A stretch of DNA of 64,000 nt from Xanthobacteraceae bacterium (GCA_023954195.1 JAMLIK010000001.1:1290628-1354627), one strand, 5' to 3'. Positions 1 to 10,903 are shown, counted from the first letter of the stretch. Program-made: numbers and translations. Notes: generated by a model from the letters alone, not told the origin.

Positions 1-235
1 GCTGTTCGAATCCGACGCGAAATTCGATTCCGGCTGCGGCTGGCCGAGCTTCACGCGGCCGGCTTCCGAAGGCCACATCGACGAGGAACGCGACACCTCG
101 CACGGCATGATCCGCACCGAGGTTCTGTGCTCGAAATGCGATGGCCATCTCGGCCACGTCTTCGACGACGGACCGGGACCGACCGGCCTGCGCTATTGCA
201 TCAACTCGGCGGCGCTGAAGCTGCAACCGAAGTAA
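1..235 (+). CDS. msrB: Peptide-methionine (R)-S-oxide reductase MsrB, 3' part
   Basis: C-terminal part of MsrB, which reduces methionine-R-sulfoxide in oxidised proteins with electrons from thioredoxin. The gene starts outside the window; the frame runs from base 2 to a TAA stop. Visible landmarks are CGWPSF, the second zinc-binding CxxC within [12 protein letters not shown], and the active-site segment RYCINSAAL near the C-terminus. The catalytic residue is Cys (TGC), not selenocysteine. The first zinc CxxC pair and any targeting signal are upstream and cannot be judged. The next gene reads towards it on the other strand. Confidence 0.93.
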   Translation, partial: LFESDAKFDSGCGWPSFTRPASEGHIDEERDTSHGMIRTEVLCSKCDGHLGHVFDDGPGPTGLRYCINSAALKLQPK

Positions 236-249
236 GGCCGCCTGCCGCC

Positions 250-1446
250 CTACGCCGTAAGCCGCAGCTCGATCGCCGGCGGCGGCGGGGGCTGATGCAC
301 GGCATAGCGGTTGCGGCCCTCGTTCTTGGCGGCGTACAGCGCCTGGTCGGCGGCGGCGATCAGACGATCCGGCTCCATCGCGACCTGTGGCGTCCACTGC
401 GCGACGCCGATGCTGGCGGTCAGACGAACCGGCAGCCCCTGCTCGGGCGTCAGTTGCGCGCGGCAGGCCTCGACGATACGCCGCGCGATCATCGCGCCCT
501 CGCGCAACGTCGTGGCCGGCAGCACCGCGCAGAACTCGTCGCCGCCCGAGCGCGCCAGCAGATCGTCCGGCCGCAGCCGCGACTGCACCGTGCGCGTGAA
601 CAACCGCAGGCACTCGTCGCCGATGACATGTCCGTGGCCGTCATTGATCGCCTTGAAGCTGTCGAGATCGATCGCCAGCAGCACGAACGGCTCGCCGGTC
701 CGCCGCGAGACGGCGCACGCTTCCGGCAGCCGCCGCAACAGCATCCGGCGATTGGCGACGCCGGTGAGTTCGTCGAACAGCGCCAGATTGGCCACCTCGC
801 CGCGCAGCCGGTCGATCGCCATCAGCATGAAGCCGAAATTCCACGCCATCGACAGGAACACCAGCAGCAGCACCAGCGCCGCCTGCACCTGGTTGAAATC
901 GACCATCGAGGCGACGCCGCCGATATCGAACAGGCTCGCCGCGCCGCGAACCACGTTCACCGCGATAATCAGCACCGCGACCACGCCCGCGAGCCGCGCG
1001 CCGGGATTGTTCGAGCGGGTGTCGGGCGAGAACAGCAGCGGCAGCACCAGCGCCACCGGGATCGGCTGCGCGACGGAGTAGACGAAGATCCGCATCGAGG
1101 TGGAGGGGTCCACCAGCACGAAATAACTGAGCGCCGCGAAAGTGGCGATGGCGAGCGCGATGTTGAACCGCCACGACGCGGGGCGGCCGTAAAACCGCTC
1201 GACGCCCATCGCCGTCAGTCCGCTTCCGACCACCAGAAACATCGCGCCGGTCATCAGCGGGATCAGCGGCGGCACCACCATGCGCAGCATCCCGATGCCG
1301 GCGCCGATGGCGACGCAGAGCGCGGCGGCGGTCCAGTAGCGCGCGGCCTCGAAGTTGGGATAGCTGCGCAAGACGTAGGTCCAGATCAGACCCAGCGCCA
1401 GGAAGTTCGCAACCAAGACCACCCATAGCGTCGGCATGCTCAACAT
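250..1446 (-). CDS. Membrane-bound diguanylate cyclase (GGDEF protein)
   Basis: A 398-residue inner-membrane protein predicted to make the second messenger c-di-GMP from two GTP. About 210 N-terminal residues are a run of hydrophobic helices (roughly six membrane segments) without a recognisable named sensor domain. A GGDEF domain follows, opening with LALFDELTGVANRR. The active-site signature SGGDEF lies at about residues 300-305. Five residues before GGDEF there is an RxxD (RPDD), the inhibitory I-site through which c-di-GMP limits its own synthesis, so the protein looks catalytically intact and feedback-controlled. The tail contains a five-proline run. I chose the ATG at 1446; a TTG six codons upstream is an alternative, and no strong ribosome-binding site distinguishes them. 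Confidence 0.9.
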   Translation of the reverse strand: MLSMPTLWVVLVANFLALGLIWTYVLRSYPNFEAARYWTAAALCVAIGAGIGMLRMVVPPLIPLMTGAMFLVVGSGLTAMGVERFYGRPASWRFNIALAIATFAALSYFVLVDPSTSMRIFVYSVAQPIPVALVLPLLFSPDTRSNNPGARLAGVVAVLIIAVNVVRGAASLFDIGGVASMVDFNQVQAALVLLLVFLSMAWNFGFMLMAIDRLRGEVANLALFDELTGVANRRMLLRRLPEACAVSRRTGEPFVLLAIDLDSFKAINDGHGHVIGDECLRLFTRTVQSRLRPDDLLARSGGDEFCAVLPATTLREGAMIARRIVEACRAQLTPEQGLPVRLTASIGVAQWTPQVAMEPDRLIAAADQALYAAKNEGRNRYAVHQPPPPPAIELRLTA

Positions 1447-1678
1447 CGCGCGACCCGGCCGCAAGGCGGCCGCCTCTCCGTGCCGGACTTTGTCCTGCTC
1501 ATGACTCTCCCCGAATTGGCCTCAGGGTGCCCGCACGGCGCTTAACGGAGTCTGACCGCGATTAAACAATCTCCGGCTTGGTTGGGAATTAATGAAAGCC
1601 CGGATGCCGCCGCCGGACCGAACGTCATCCACGCTTTCTTAACCATAGGACCGCTCGCCTCGATGCCAGGCCCTCGTC

Positions 1679-2374
1679 TCATTCGAAGAACGTCGCGATA
1701 TCGGCGAGCGGTTTCTTCTCGGTGGCGTGGCGCGGAATGTGGGCGTTTTCCGCCGGATAACCGGTGACCAGCAGGATATACGGCTTCTCCGTCTCCGGCC
1801 GTCCGCAGATCTCGTTGAGGAAACTCATCGGCGCCGGCGTGTGCGTCAGGGTCGCGAGGCCCGCGTGATGCAGCGCCGCGATCAGAAAGCCGGTGGCGAT
1901 CGCCACCGATTCCGGCACGTAGTAATTCTTGCGCATGACGCCGTCGGCGCTGCGGCTCTTGCGCGCGCCGAACACGCAGATCAGCCACGGCGCGATTTCG
2001 AGGAACGGCTTGTCCGGATCGGTGCCGAGCGGCCGCAAGGCTGCGAGCCAGTCCGCGCCGGCGCGCCCGGCATAGAACGCGCGCTCCTCCTCCTCGGCGG
2101 CGGCGCGGATGCGGGCTTTCATGGCGGCGGCGCCGATCACCGAGAAATGCCACGGCTGATGGTTGGCCCCGCTCGGCGCGGTGCCCGCCGCCTTCAGGCA
2201 GGTCGCGATCAGATCGCGCGGCACCGGGCGGCTTGCGAACTCGCGCACGGTGTGGCGGCGGCGAATGCCGTCATAGAACGCCTCGGCCCGCGCCTGCATC
2301 TCCCCCGGCGGACGCTCGACGTAGTCCGGCAGCGGCACGGGTATGAAATCCGTCGTCAGCGCGGCGGTCATCAT
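1679..2374 (-). CDS. Nitroreductase family FMN oxidoreductase
   Basis: A 231-residue protein of the nitroreductase/BluB-like fold, which uses FMN and NAD(P)H to reduce nitro groups, quinones or flavins; the physiological substrate cannot be read from sequence. The FMN-phosphate loop is visible as RRRHTVREF near residue 35, followed by [16 protein letters not shown], typical of the family. The ATG at 2374 has GGAG six bases upstream and is chosen over in-frame starts further up, because those would run the protein into a palindromic intergenic repeat at 2407-2440. It is a single gene between the GGDEF protein and a transglycosylase, with no clear operon partner. Confidence 0.85.
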   Translation of the reverse strand: MMTAALTTDFIPVPLPDYVERPPGEMQARAEAFYDGIRRRHTVREFASRPVPRDLIATCLKAAGTAPSGANHQPWHFSVIGAAAMKARIRAAAEEEERAFYAGRAGADWLAALRPLGTDPDKPFLEIAPWLICVFGARKSRSADGVMRKNYYVPESVAIATGFLIAALHHAGLATLTHTPAPMSFLNEICGRPETEKPYILLVTGYPAENAHIPRHATEKKPLADIATFFE

Positions 2375-2406
2375 CGTCTCCTGGGTGTCTGACCGAAAAT
2401 TCATAT

Positions 2407-2440
2407 CGTCGTCCCCGCGCAGGCGGGGACCCATACGCCG
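2407..2440. repeat. Palindromic intergenic repeat, family A, copy 1
   Basis: Contains the inverted repeat GTCCCCGC-GCAG-GCGGGGAC (2411-2430) followed by CCATACGCCG. Four further copies occur in this window at 2489, 3559, 4980 and 10757, in both orientations and always outside genes. Such elements can form stable hairpins in transcripts and are common between genes in Bradyrhizobium-type genomes. Confidence 0.85.
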
Positions 2441-2488
2441 CAGCGGTTCGGCTCAATCAATCCGCGCGCTATCGCACAAAACGGCGAG

Positions 2489-2528
2489 CGCCAGGGGTTA
2501 TGGGTCCTCGCCTGCGCGAGGACGACGC
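2489..2528. repeat. Palindromic intergenic repeat, family A, copy 2 (inverted)
   Basis: Reverse-orientation copy with core GTCCTCGC-CTGC-GCGAGGAC, preceded by the flank CCAGGGGTTATGG that also flanks copy 4. Paired C/T and G/A changes relative to the other copies keep the stem base-paired, a compensatory change that suggests the hairpin itself is conserved. Confidence 0.85.
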
Positions 2529-2596
2529 AGAGAATATCTGATCCTGCGCGCAACATTTCGATCGAGACTCCGACGGCGAGGGTGGCGGCTCGCGGC

Positions 2597-3415
2597 TCAG
2601 CGTCCCGCCAGCTTGTCGGCGAAATACCCGATGGTCTTGCGATAGATGACGGCCCTGTTCCACTCGCGCATGGCGTCGAAATTGGCCGAGCCCTCGTGGT
2701 AATCGCCGCCGCGCTTCCAACCCGCCGTCTTCAAGAGATTCGCGGTGGAGGCGAGCACATCCGGCACGCTGTGGCGCAGATCGACGTGGCCGTTGCCGTC
2801 GAAATCGACGCCGTACTTGATGTAGGACGACGGCAGGAATTGGGTCTGGCCGATCTCGCCGGCATAGGCGCCGATCATGCCGCCGAGCGTCAGGTCGCCG
2901 CGCTGCACGATCTGCAGCGCTGCCAGCAGCTCGCCCTGAAACAGGTCGGTGCGGCGGCAATCGTGCGCGAGCGTGGCGAGCACGCGAAACACCGGCAGCT
3001 TGCCCATGTCGCCCTTGCCGAAATCGGTCTCCAGCCCCCAGATCGCGACGATGATTTCCGGCGGCACGCCGAACTTCTGCTCGATGCGCGACAATAGCGA
3101 GGCGTGCCGCTGCAACATGGCGCGGCCGCCCTTGATGCGGCCGGAGCCGACGCGGGTCGAGACATATTGCTCGAAGGTCTTGTTGAAGGTGCCGCGCTGG
3201 CGGCGGTCGAAGGCCAGCACCTTGGGGTCCAGGGTGACGCCGCCGAGCGCCTGCGCGATCACGTTGGGCGCGATGCCGGCGGCTTGGGCCGCGCGCGAGA
3301 AATTGTCGACGAAGCGGTTGAAATCACCGCCGCACTGGACGGCGGAAGCAGGGTTCGCGGTGAGGGAAACGGCGGCGAGCGAAGCGGCGAGAACGGCGGC
3401 GAGGCGGAGTTTCAT
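2597..3415 (-). CDS. Lytic murein transglycosylase (MltB-like)
   Basis: A 272-residue periplasmic enzyme that cleaves the glycan strands of peptidoglycan, producing 1,6-anhydromuropeptides during wall turnover. A signal peptide covers about residues 1-25 (MKLRLAAVLAASLAAVSL, then an ASA cleavage site). The mature part has the MltB-type transglycosylase fold, with the catalytic Glu in WGLETDFG, followed by the conserved stretches GAYAGEIGQTQFLPSSY and a C-terminal YFADKLAGR. There is no C-terminal peptidoglycan-binding domain and no lipobox, so it is probably a soluble periplasmic form. The ATG at 3415 has AAGGGG six bases upstream; longer in-frame starts would bury the signal peptide. Confidence 0.9.
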   Translation of the reverse strand: MKLRLAAVLAASLAAVSLTANPASAVQCGGDFNRFVDNFSRAAQAAGIAPNVIAQALGGVTLDPKVLAFDRRQRGTFNKTFEQYVSTRVGSGRIKGGRAMLQRHASLLSRIEQKFGVPPEIIVAIWGLETDFGKGDMGKLPVFRVLATLAHDCRRTDLFQGELLAALQIVQRGDLTLGGMIGAYAGEIGQTQFLPSSYIKYGVDFDGNGHVDLRHSVPDVLASTANLLKTAGWKRGGDYHEGSANFDAMREWNRAVIYRKTIGYFADKLAGR

Positions 3416-3558
3416 TGCGACCCCTTCTGGTGAATCGGCGCTGACTATAGCACGACTATGGCGGCGGGATGATAACGGAGGCGCGGGGTGGGCGAGCGCC
3501 GCCATCCACGAATCGTCCCTGCAAGGTCGCCGTCAACGGCGCGTCCCGACCTCCCAGT

Positions 3559-3591
3559 GTCGTCCCCGCGAAGGCGGGGACCCATACGCCG
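3559..3591. repeat. Palindromic intergenic repeat, family A, copy 3
   Basis: Forward copy with core GTCCCCGC-GAAG-GCGGGGAC and the same CCATACGCCG tail as copy 1. Only the loop differs (GAAG against GCAG). Confidence 0.85.
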
Positions 3592-3757
3592 TGTCGCCTG
3601 AAATCGACGGAAGCGCTCGTCTCGTTCACTTCGCTCAGCGAGATTTATGATTGCTTCTCCCTCCGCACGACGCTGGAAAGGTGGCGCGGCGTCGCGCTCT
3701 CGCGGCGCCTTTCGCACCCGAGCTTTGCGAGGAACGCCTCGCCCTCCGATCGAGAGG

Positions 3758-3866
3758 GCGCGCGGAACGCCGGACGCAGGGTGCGTCCGCGGCCTCATGC
3801 GCAATGAAAACAAGCGCACGAGTAAGTCACCACGAAAGCACCGGACACATCCGGCGTTCCGCGCGC
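3758..3866. repeat. 17-bp perfect inverted repeat with 75-bp spacer
   Basis: GCGCGCGGAACGCCGGA at 3758-3774 is the exact reverse complement of bases 3850-3866. The spacer (ending ...AAGTCACCACGAAAGC before the right arm) shows no coding signal. It could be a remnant mobile element or a structured-RNA locus; it is not part of the family A or B repeats. Confidence 0.7.
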
Positions 3867-4239
3867 GGTGGGGTCATGGCTTGCTTTGCATCACCCCCGG
3901 CATCCGTTGCTGGTAATGCCGATGAGCGCGCGGGCCGCCGCGCGGGGATCATGCAACTTGGGCCATCCGGCCGCGGCGTGGTCGTCAGCCGCCTCTCTCG
4001 CGCACCACCGAGCCGATTTGCGCCGGCCCGTGATGCGTCCGATCCGCGTCTCGAACGCCGCGGCGCGAACCACCGCCTCCCGCCCCGCGATATCGTGACG
4101 ATCGCGAAACGCCCCTCACATCGGGACGGGATAAAGGAATTAAATCCTAGATCGGCGAATTTGTCAAGATGCGTGACGGCGTCGCGCCGAGGATACGGGA
4201 AGACACGCGCCGCCTCGACGCCTCGCCAAATTCCGCTAA

Positions 4240-4286
4240 AGCATGATCTTTTCCGAAAACCGGTGTCCACTTTCCGGGATCATGCT
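4240..4286. repeat. Family B palindromic repeat (AGCATGATC...GATCATGCT)
   Basis: Outer arms AGCATGATC (4240-4248) and GATCATGCT (4278-4286) are exact inverted repeats; the inner part pairs less well. It ends 13 bases before the start of the next gene. A related element lies at 5051-5106 just after that gene, so the gene is bracketed by the family. Confidence 0.8.
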
Positions 4287-4299
4287 CTAATCTCCCCGC

Positions 4300-4917
4300 A
4301 TGACCGATCCCGCGCCCGCCACGGCCTCGACGGCCTATGACCTCTATTACTTGCAGAACGGCAAGCGCTTCTTCTGGCGCAATCCGAACCATGGCGTGAC
4401 GCTGTTCGACGCCGGGCGACAGTCCGCCATCATCTGGCGCAACGATGCGATTGAGATGGGTCGGCAACTCTGGACCGACATCGCCGCCGTTAACATGGCA
4501 TCTGGCTCCGACGGCAAGGATGTCGTCAACAGTTGCCTGATCCGCTTTCGCGACGGGCGCACGCTGACCGTCACCGACGCCGGCGCGTCCGGGCAGGTCG
4601 ATCACGACCGCACGCCGCCCTATCGCGATTTCGTCCGCGCGCTGCACCTGCGCCTCGCGGCCGCGCCGCCAGGCACCATCCGCTTCACCGCCGGCTTTTC
4701 CGAAAGCCGCCACACCGCCATGGTGGCGATCCTCGTCATCGCCGCGCTGTTCTTTGTCGGCACGCCGCTGGTGCTGCTGTTCATCGTGCGCGACTGGCGC
4801 GTGCTCGGCGTGCTGGCCGCCGGCATCGGCTTCGTCTGGCCGTTCTGGAAGATCGCCGAGAACAACCGCCCGCGCGACTACGACCCGCGCCATCCGCCGG
4901 GCGAATTGATGGATTGA
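4300..4917 (+). CDS. Hypothetical membrane-anchored protein
   Basis: A 205-residue protein I do not recognise. Residues about 1-135 are soluble and mixed alpha/beta (for example YDLYYLQNGKRFFWRNPNHG and a RFRDGRTLTVTDA strand pair), perhaps a PH-like fold. Two hydrophobic segments follow at about 145-167 and 171-187, with a short polar tail. Coding quality is good: GC-rich third positions and one uninterrupted frame from an ATG to TGA. The 13-base gap to the upstream repeat contains only a weak ribosome-binding site (CTCCCC), so translation may be low. Palindromic repeats flank it on both sides. Confidence 0.65.
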   Translation: MTDPAPATASTAYDLYYLQNGKRFFWRNPNHGVTLFDAGRQSAIIWRNDAIEMGRQLWTDIAAVNMASGSDGKDVVNSCLIRFRDGRTLTVTDAGASGQVDHDRTPPYRDFVRALHLRLAAAPPGTIRFTAGFSESRHTAMVAILVIAALFFVGTPLVLLFIVRDWRVLGVLAAGIGFVWPFWKIAENNRPRDYDPRHPPGELMD

Positions 4918-4979
4918 GGCAAGCGGCTTCGGCCATCGTCGTGACGCGCGTGATAACGATAACGCGTTCCCCGCGAATG

Positions 4980-5018
4980 CCAGGGGTTATGGGTCCCCGC
5001 CTGCGCGGGGACGACGCC
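4980..5018. repeat. Palindromic intergenic repeat, family A, copy 4 (inverted)
   Basis: Reverse-orientation copy with core GTCCCCGC-CTGC-GCGGGGAC and the CCAGGGGTTATGG flank shared with copy 2. It lies between two convergent genes. Confidence 0.85.
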
Positions 5019-5050
5019 CAAGGGGAGCTATCCGGCGAACGACATTCCAG

Positions 5051-5106
5051 AGCATGATCGGCTCGGACGGAAACACTCGAATGTTTCGACCTCGGACAAT
5101 CATGCT
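5051..5106. repeat. Family B palindromic repeat overlapping a stop codon
   Basis: Outer arms AGCATGAT (5051-5058) and ATCATGCT (5099-5106) enclose an inner hairpin GAAACA-CTCGAA-TGTTTC (5070-5087). The stop codon of the exporter gene on the minus strand (5100-5102) lies inside the right arm, so the repeat supplies the end of that gene. Between two convergent genes it could also act as a terminator. Confidence 0.8.
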
Positions 5107-6182
5107 CCGGATCGCATCCTACGCCCGCGCCGCAGATGCCGCCAGCCGGCGGCGGCGAAGCCCGTCGCCGTCAGCGCCCATGCGCACAGCGCGATCCACA
5201 CCATGACGCGCGAGATCGTCACCAGCACGGGGATCCCGGCGGCGTGCGCCAGCCGCAGGCTCGCCAGCGCATACATGCCGAGCGGGAACACCAGGCTCCA
5301 GAACAGCGGCGTATAGGTCAGCGGCAGCCGATGCACGCCGTGGGTCCAGACCCCGAACACGATCAAGAGCGGAATCCACCACGTCGCCCACGCCCACATC
5401 ACCAGCGTCGCGCCGTCGACGAACGGGCGCATCGCCACCAGATACGGCAGCGCGACGTCGGTGACGATCAGCACCGAGCCGGCATTGGTGGAGATCGCGG
5501 CCGCGCCCATCACCACCCACAGCATCGGGGTGAGTTGCTCGGGCGCGACGGCCGCGAAGAAGACGCGCTGCGCGAACAGCACGATGAAGACGGCGTAGAG
5601 CACCACGCCGACGCCCCACAGCATATGGCTGAACAGCACCACCTGCGCCGCCGCCGCGCCGAATTGCGGCGCGACGAACACGCCGTGCAGCGCCACCGCC
5701 TCGGTGGCGACGATGGCGATCAGCCAGCCGCCGAAGATGATATCGGCGCGCTCGGCGGTGTTGCGCAGGATCAGCACGGCGAAGCCGAGATAGGTCAGGC
5801 CCAGCCACAGCGCCAGCGCGGCGAGCCACATCGCCAGCGCGATATGGGTATGGCCGCGCAAGCCGATGCCGACGCCGAGCACGTCGGTGGCGGCCACCAG
5901 CGTGAAGAACGAAAACACCAGCTTCGGCTCGGTGAGGTCGCCCCACAGCGCGCGCGGAAACGCAACGGCGCGGATCAGCGTCATCGCCAGCAGCACGATG
6001 TAGGCGACGACGTTGATCGCCAGCAGAACGCCGGAAATGGCGTGATGACCCTCGAACCACATCGCGTTGGCGATGATGCCGGTGGCCATCACCAGCGCGA
6101 AATAGCCGGGAAACAGCGTGGCGACGCGCGCGCGCCCCCATGCCCTCAAATCGCGGGCGGCGGGGGCGGCGGGAGGGACCAT
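5100..6182 (-). CDS. TDT (tellurite-resistance/dicarboxylate) family membrane transporter
   Basis: A 360-residue inner-membrane protein with about ten hydrophobic helices, matching the TDT/SLAC1 family (TehA, Mae1, sulfite pumps). Members export anions or weak acids such as tellurite, malate or sulfite; the substrate here is unknown. Family-like segments include LFPGYFALVMATGIIANAMW in the first helix. The ATG at 6182 follows GGGAGGGACC, a good ribosome-binding site. The last codons and TGA stop are supplied by a family B palindromic repeat. No partner gene is evident, since the flanking genes are a convergent hypothetical and rpoD. Confidence 0.85.
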   Translation of the reverse strand: MVPPAAPAARDLRAWGRARVATLFPGYFALVMATGIIANAMWFEGHHAISGVLLAINVVAYIVLLAMTLIRAVAFPRALWGDLTEPKLVFSFFTLVAATDVLGVGIGLRGHTHIALAMWLAALALWLGLTYLGFAVLILRNTAERADIIFGGWLIAIVATEAVALHGVFVAPQFGAAAAQVVLFSHMLWGVGVVLYAVFIVLFAQRVFFAAVAPEQLTPMLWVVMGAAAISTNAGSVLIVTDVALPYLVAMRPFVDGATLVMWAWATWWIPLLIVFGVWTHGVHRLPLTYTPLFWSLVFPLGMYALASLRLAHAAGIPVLVTISRVMVWIALCAWALTATGFAAAGWRHLRRGRRMRSGA

Positions 6183-6290
6183 GACAGCGCCGGGATTTTA
6201 GCGGCGGACGGGGGCGGACGCGCCCCCTCGCCTCCCGCCATGGCGAGGGGCGCAAGCGACGACGCGATCCAGCTCTCCGCCTTGTGGCCC

Positions 6291-6320
6291 TGGATTGCTT
6301 CGCTTCGCTCGCAATGACGG
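6291..6320. repeat. Family C repeat half-element (GCTTCGCTTCGCTCGCAATGA)
   Basis: The sequence TGGATTGCTTCGC followed by TTCGCTCGCAATGACGG matches the arms of the paired element at 29539-29622. It sits just after the end of rpoD and may help terminate or stabilise that transcript. Confidence 0.75.
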
Positions 6321-6332
6321 TCCCATTCGCAA

Positions 6333-8414
<2,082 letters not shown>

Positions 8415-8647
8415 TCAATGCTCCTGAAACGCGCCTGCGCCGGGGTCGCGTCTACGCCCCGAAATCTTTCATCCAAACGCGGAAAAGGCGGCGCATCTTC
8501 CGCCACCTCCGCATCAGCTTTGCTGATTGTGAACCCTGGCCGGACCTTGAGCCAAAGCCGTTAAGTCTCGCTTAACCCTGTATTTGCAGCCAAATCCTCA
8601 TCTTGGCGAGTCTTTTCGCGGTTCCGCCGCGACAAGCCCGCTTGTCG

Positions 8648-10639
8648 TCATGTCGTCGTCTGGGCGCGGCCGGAGGATTCGCCGAACCCCTCGATCAGGG
8701 CCTCGGTCCCCTCCATCGACTCCAGACGGGCGCTGACGTCCTTGAGCCAGGCGAAATTGGCGTCGGTCTGGGCCTCGCTCAGCGCCAGTTCGGCATCCTT
8801 CAGCTCCCTAAGTAAGGAGTGCTCCTTGCGATGCAAGGTAACCAGTTGATGCCAGGTCGAAAGAACGTCCTCGGCCGCCGCCCCCGGCTCCGCGCCCCAC
8901 ACGCTGCGGGTTGTCAGGGCGCTCTCAACCGCTTGAATTTGCTTTGAATATCCGGATTTTTCCAGCCATGCCCGGAGCCGCGCGCCATCCGCCGACGGAT
9001 CGTCGCCGGCGCTGTCGCCGGCGAACGCGCCGATGATTCCGGCGCGCAGCCGGTGCGCCTGCGGATGGGCGAACTCCAGCGCCGCCACCTGCTCCAGCCG
9101 GTCATGCAGCAGCCAGGGGTGGTTGAGCAGGCATTGCAGGATCAGCGCCTCGCGGCGCGACAGCGCGCTGCGCTGGCCGCGCATGATCGGGCTGCTGGCG
9201 AGGTGCGGGCTGGCCACCTGGTAGGGGCCGCGGCCGAGCCCCGGCGACAGCGCATTGCCCGGCGGGCGGCTCCCCTGTGGACGACGGCCCGGCCACGCCG
9301 CGCCGGCGGAGGCAAACCCGCCCCCTGCCGGCCGACCTGATTCGCGCCCGAAACCGCCGCGTCCGCCGGCCGGGACGAAGGCCAGCCGCAGCCGCTCGGC
9401 AAAATCCTGCCGATAGTAGCGGCGGACCACCTCGTCGCGGATGCCGCCGGTCAATTCGCCGATCCGCGCCTCCAGCGCCGCGCGCCGTTCCGGGGTGGCG
9501 AAATTGCCGCTCGCGACCTCGCGCGACCAGATCACGTCGACCAGTCCGCGCGCGGCGCCGATCACCTCCTCGACCGCGCCGCGGCCGCCGGCCCGCGCCA
9601 GATCGTCGGGGTCCTGCCCTTCCGGCAGCATGGCGAAACGCAGGCTCTTGCCGGGCTGAAGATGCGGCAGCGCCAGATCGGCGGCGCGCCACGCCGCCTT
9701 CTGCCCGGCGCGGTCGCCGTCGAAGCACAGGATCGGCTCGTCGGCCATCTTCCACAACAGGCCGAGCTGATCCTCGGTGAGCGCGGTGCCGAGCGGCGCG
9801 ACGGTGGCGGCAAAGCCGGCGCCGGCCATGGCGATGACGTCGATGTAGCCCTCGACCACCACCACCGGCGCGCCGTCATGGGCGGCCTTGCGGGCGGCGG
9901 CGGCGTTGTAGAGGTTGGCCCCCTTGTGAAACAGCGGCGTCTCCGGCGAATTGAGATATTTCGCCCGCGCGTCCTTCTCCAGCGCGCGGCCGCCGAAGGC
10001 GATCACCCGTCCGCGCAGGTCGGTGATCGGAAACATCACGCGGTCGCGGAAGCGATCGTAGGGCACCGGAATATCCTCGCCGCCGATCAGGAGCCCGGCC
10101 TCGACCATGTCCTCGACCGGCACGCCTTTGGCGCCGAGATATTCCTTCAGCGCGAAACGCTCCCCCGGCGCGTAGCCGAGCCGGAACTGGACCTGCGTCT
10201 GCGGCGTCAGCGAGCGATCCGCCAGGTAGCCGCGCGCCTTGGCGCCGCCGCGCCCGGCCAGCGTCTCGGTGAAGAAGGTCGCCGCCAATTCCATCACGTC
10301 ATGAAGCGACTTGCGGCGCTGCTCGTGGCGCGCCGCGTCCGGCGTCGCCAGCGGAACCGGCACGCCGGCCATCGCCGCGCAGCGCTCCACCGCCTCGACG
10401 AACGGCACCCCTTCGGTTTCCATCAGAAAATCGAAGATGTTGCCGTGCTTGCCGGTGGAGAAGTCGTGGTAGAATTGCTTCTGGTCGTTCACCGTGAAGG
10501 ACGGCGTCTTTTCCTGCTGGAACGGCGACAGCCCCTTCCACTCCCGCCCCGCCTTCTTCAGCTTGACGCGCTTGCCCACGACTTCCGACACCGGAAGCCG
10601 GGCGCGCAGTTCGTCAAGAAATTGCGGGGTGAAGCGCAT
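8648..10639 (-). CDS. dnaG: DNA primase DnaG, zinc ligands lost
   Basis: A 663-residue primase that makes RNA primers for the lagging strand and at the replication origin. Order of domains: an N-terminal zinc-finger-type fold (about 1-100), the TOPRIM catalytic core (around 255-345, with VVVVEGYIDVIAMAGAG and CFDGDRAGQKAAWRAADLA), and a C-terminal helicase-binding region after a Gly/Pro-rich linker near 450-490. All four zinc-binding residues are changed: where E. coli has C-P-F-H and C-F-G-C this protein reads SPFQ and DFST (in YHDFSTGKHGN). The surrounding fold residues such as EKTPSFTVN are kept, so this is a zinc-less but probably working domain. Loss of these ligands appears common in this bacterial class. 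Confidence 0.97.
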   Translation of the reverse strand: MRFTPQFLDELRARLPVSEVVGKRVKLKKAGREWKGLSPFQQEKTPSFTVNDQKQFYHDFSTGKHGNIFDFLMETEGVPFVEAVERCAAMAGVPVPLATPDAARHEQRRKSLHDVMELAATFFTETLAGRGGAKARGYLADRSLTPQTQVQFRLGYAPGERFALKEYLGAKGVPVEDMVEAGLLIGGEDIPVPYDRFRDRVMFPITDLRGRVIAFGGRALEKDARAKYLNSPETPLFHKGANLYNAAAARKAAHDGAPVVVVEGYIDVIAMAGAGFAATVAPLGTALTEDQLGLLWKMADEPILCFDGDRAGQKAAWRAADLALPHLQPGKSLRFAMLPEGQDPDDLARAGGRGAVEEVIGAARGLVDVIWSREVASGNFATPERRAALEARIGELTGGIRDEVVRRYYRQDFAERLRLAFVPAGGRGGFGRESGRPAGGGFASAGAAWPGRRPQGSRPPGNALSPGLGRGPYQVASPHLASSPIMRGQRSALSRREALILQCLLNHPWLLHDRLEQVAALEFAHPQAHRLRAGIIGAFAGDSAGDDPSADGARLRAWLEKSGYSKQIQAVESALTTRSVWGAEPGAAAEDVLSTWHQLVTLHRKEHSLLRELKDAELALSEAQTDANFAWLKDVSARLESMEGTEALIEGFGESSGRAQTTT

Positions 10640-10756
10640 CTGGACCTTTCGTCAACCGGCCATCAATATAGGCACGCTGCCCGCCGCGCCCAACCGCCGC
10701 CCGATTGTCCCGGCTATCCACAGGTCGTTTTGCGCGCGGATTTACAACGCGAATAT

Positions 10757-10786
10757 CGTCGTCCCCGCGCAGGCGGGGACGACGCC
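10757..10786. repeat. Palindromic intergenic repeat, family A, copy 5
   Basis: Forward copy with core GTCCCCGC-GCAG-GCGGGGAC, but followed by GACGCCGAG instead of CCATACGCC, so its symmetric arms extend to CGTC on both sides. It lies in the 264-base gap between the divergent dnaG and isochorismatase genes. Confidence 0.85.
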
Positions 10787-10903
10787 GAGATAGCCGGACC
10801 CATTGGCGAGGACGGCGGCGGATTGTTTGATCCGCGCATCACCGTGAACCGGGATCCGGTATGGTGTCCGGCAGCCACGTCAACCACCGGAAAGAATCCC
10901 GCC

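Larger units (their letters stand above)
3416..4299. other. Intergenic region without a supported gene
   Basis: An 884-base stretch between the transglycosylase and the hypothetical membrane protein. Open frames on both strands here are rich in Arg, Ser and Pro, lack ribosome-binding sites and resemble no family I know. What it does hold is a family A palindrome at 3559-3591, a 17-base inverted repeat at 3758-3774/3850-3866, and a family B hairpin at 4240-4286. I regard it as repeat-rich spacer. Confidence 0.6.

Noticed and set aside
127..1428. Long open frame opposite the GGDEF gene
   Set aside because: Arg/Gln/His-rich composition typical of the antisense of GC-rich coding DNA; the minus-strand GGDEF protein is clearly real.
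3651..4340. Possible 229-residue protein in the gap after the transglycosylase
   Set aside because: No ribosome-binding site, Arg/Ser-rich composition, and it runs through an inverted repeat and a family B palindrome into the next gene.
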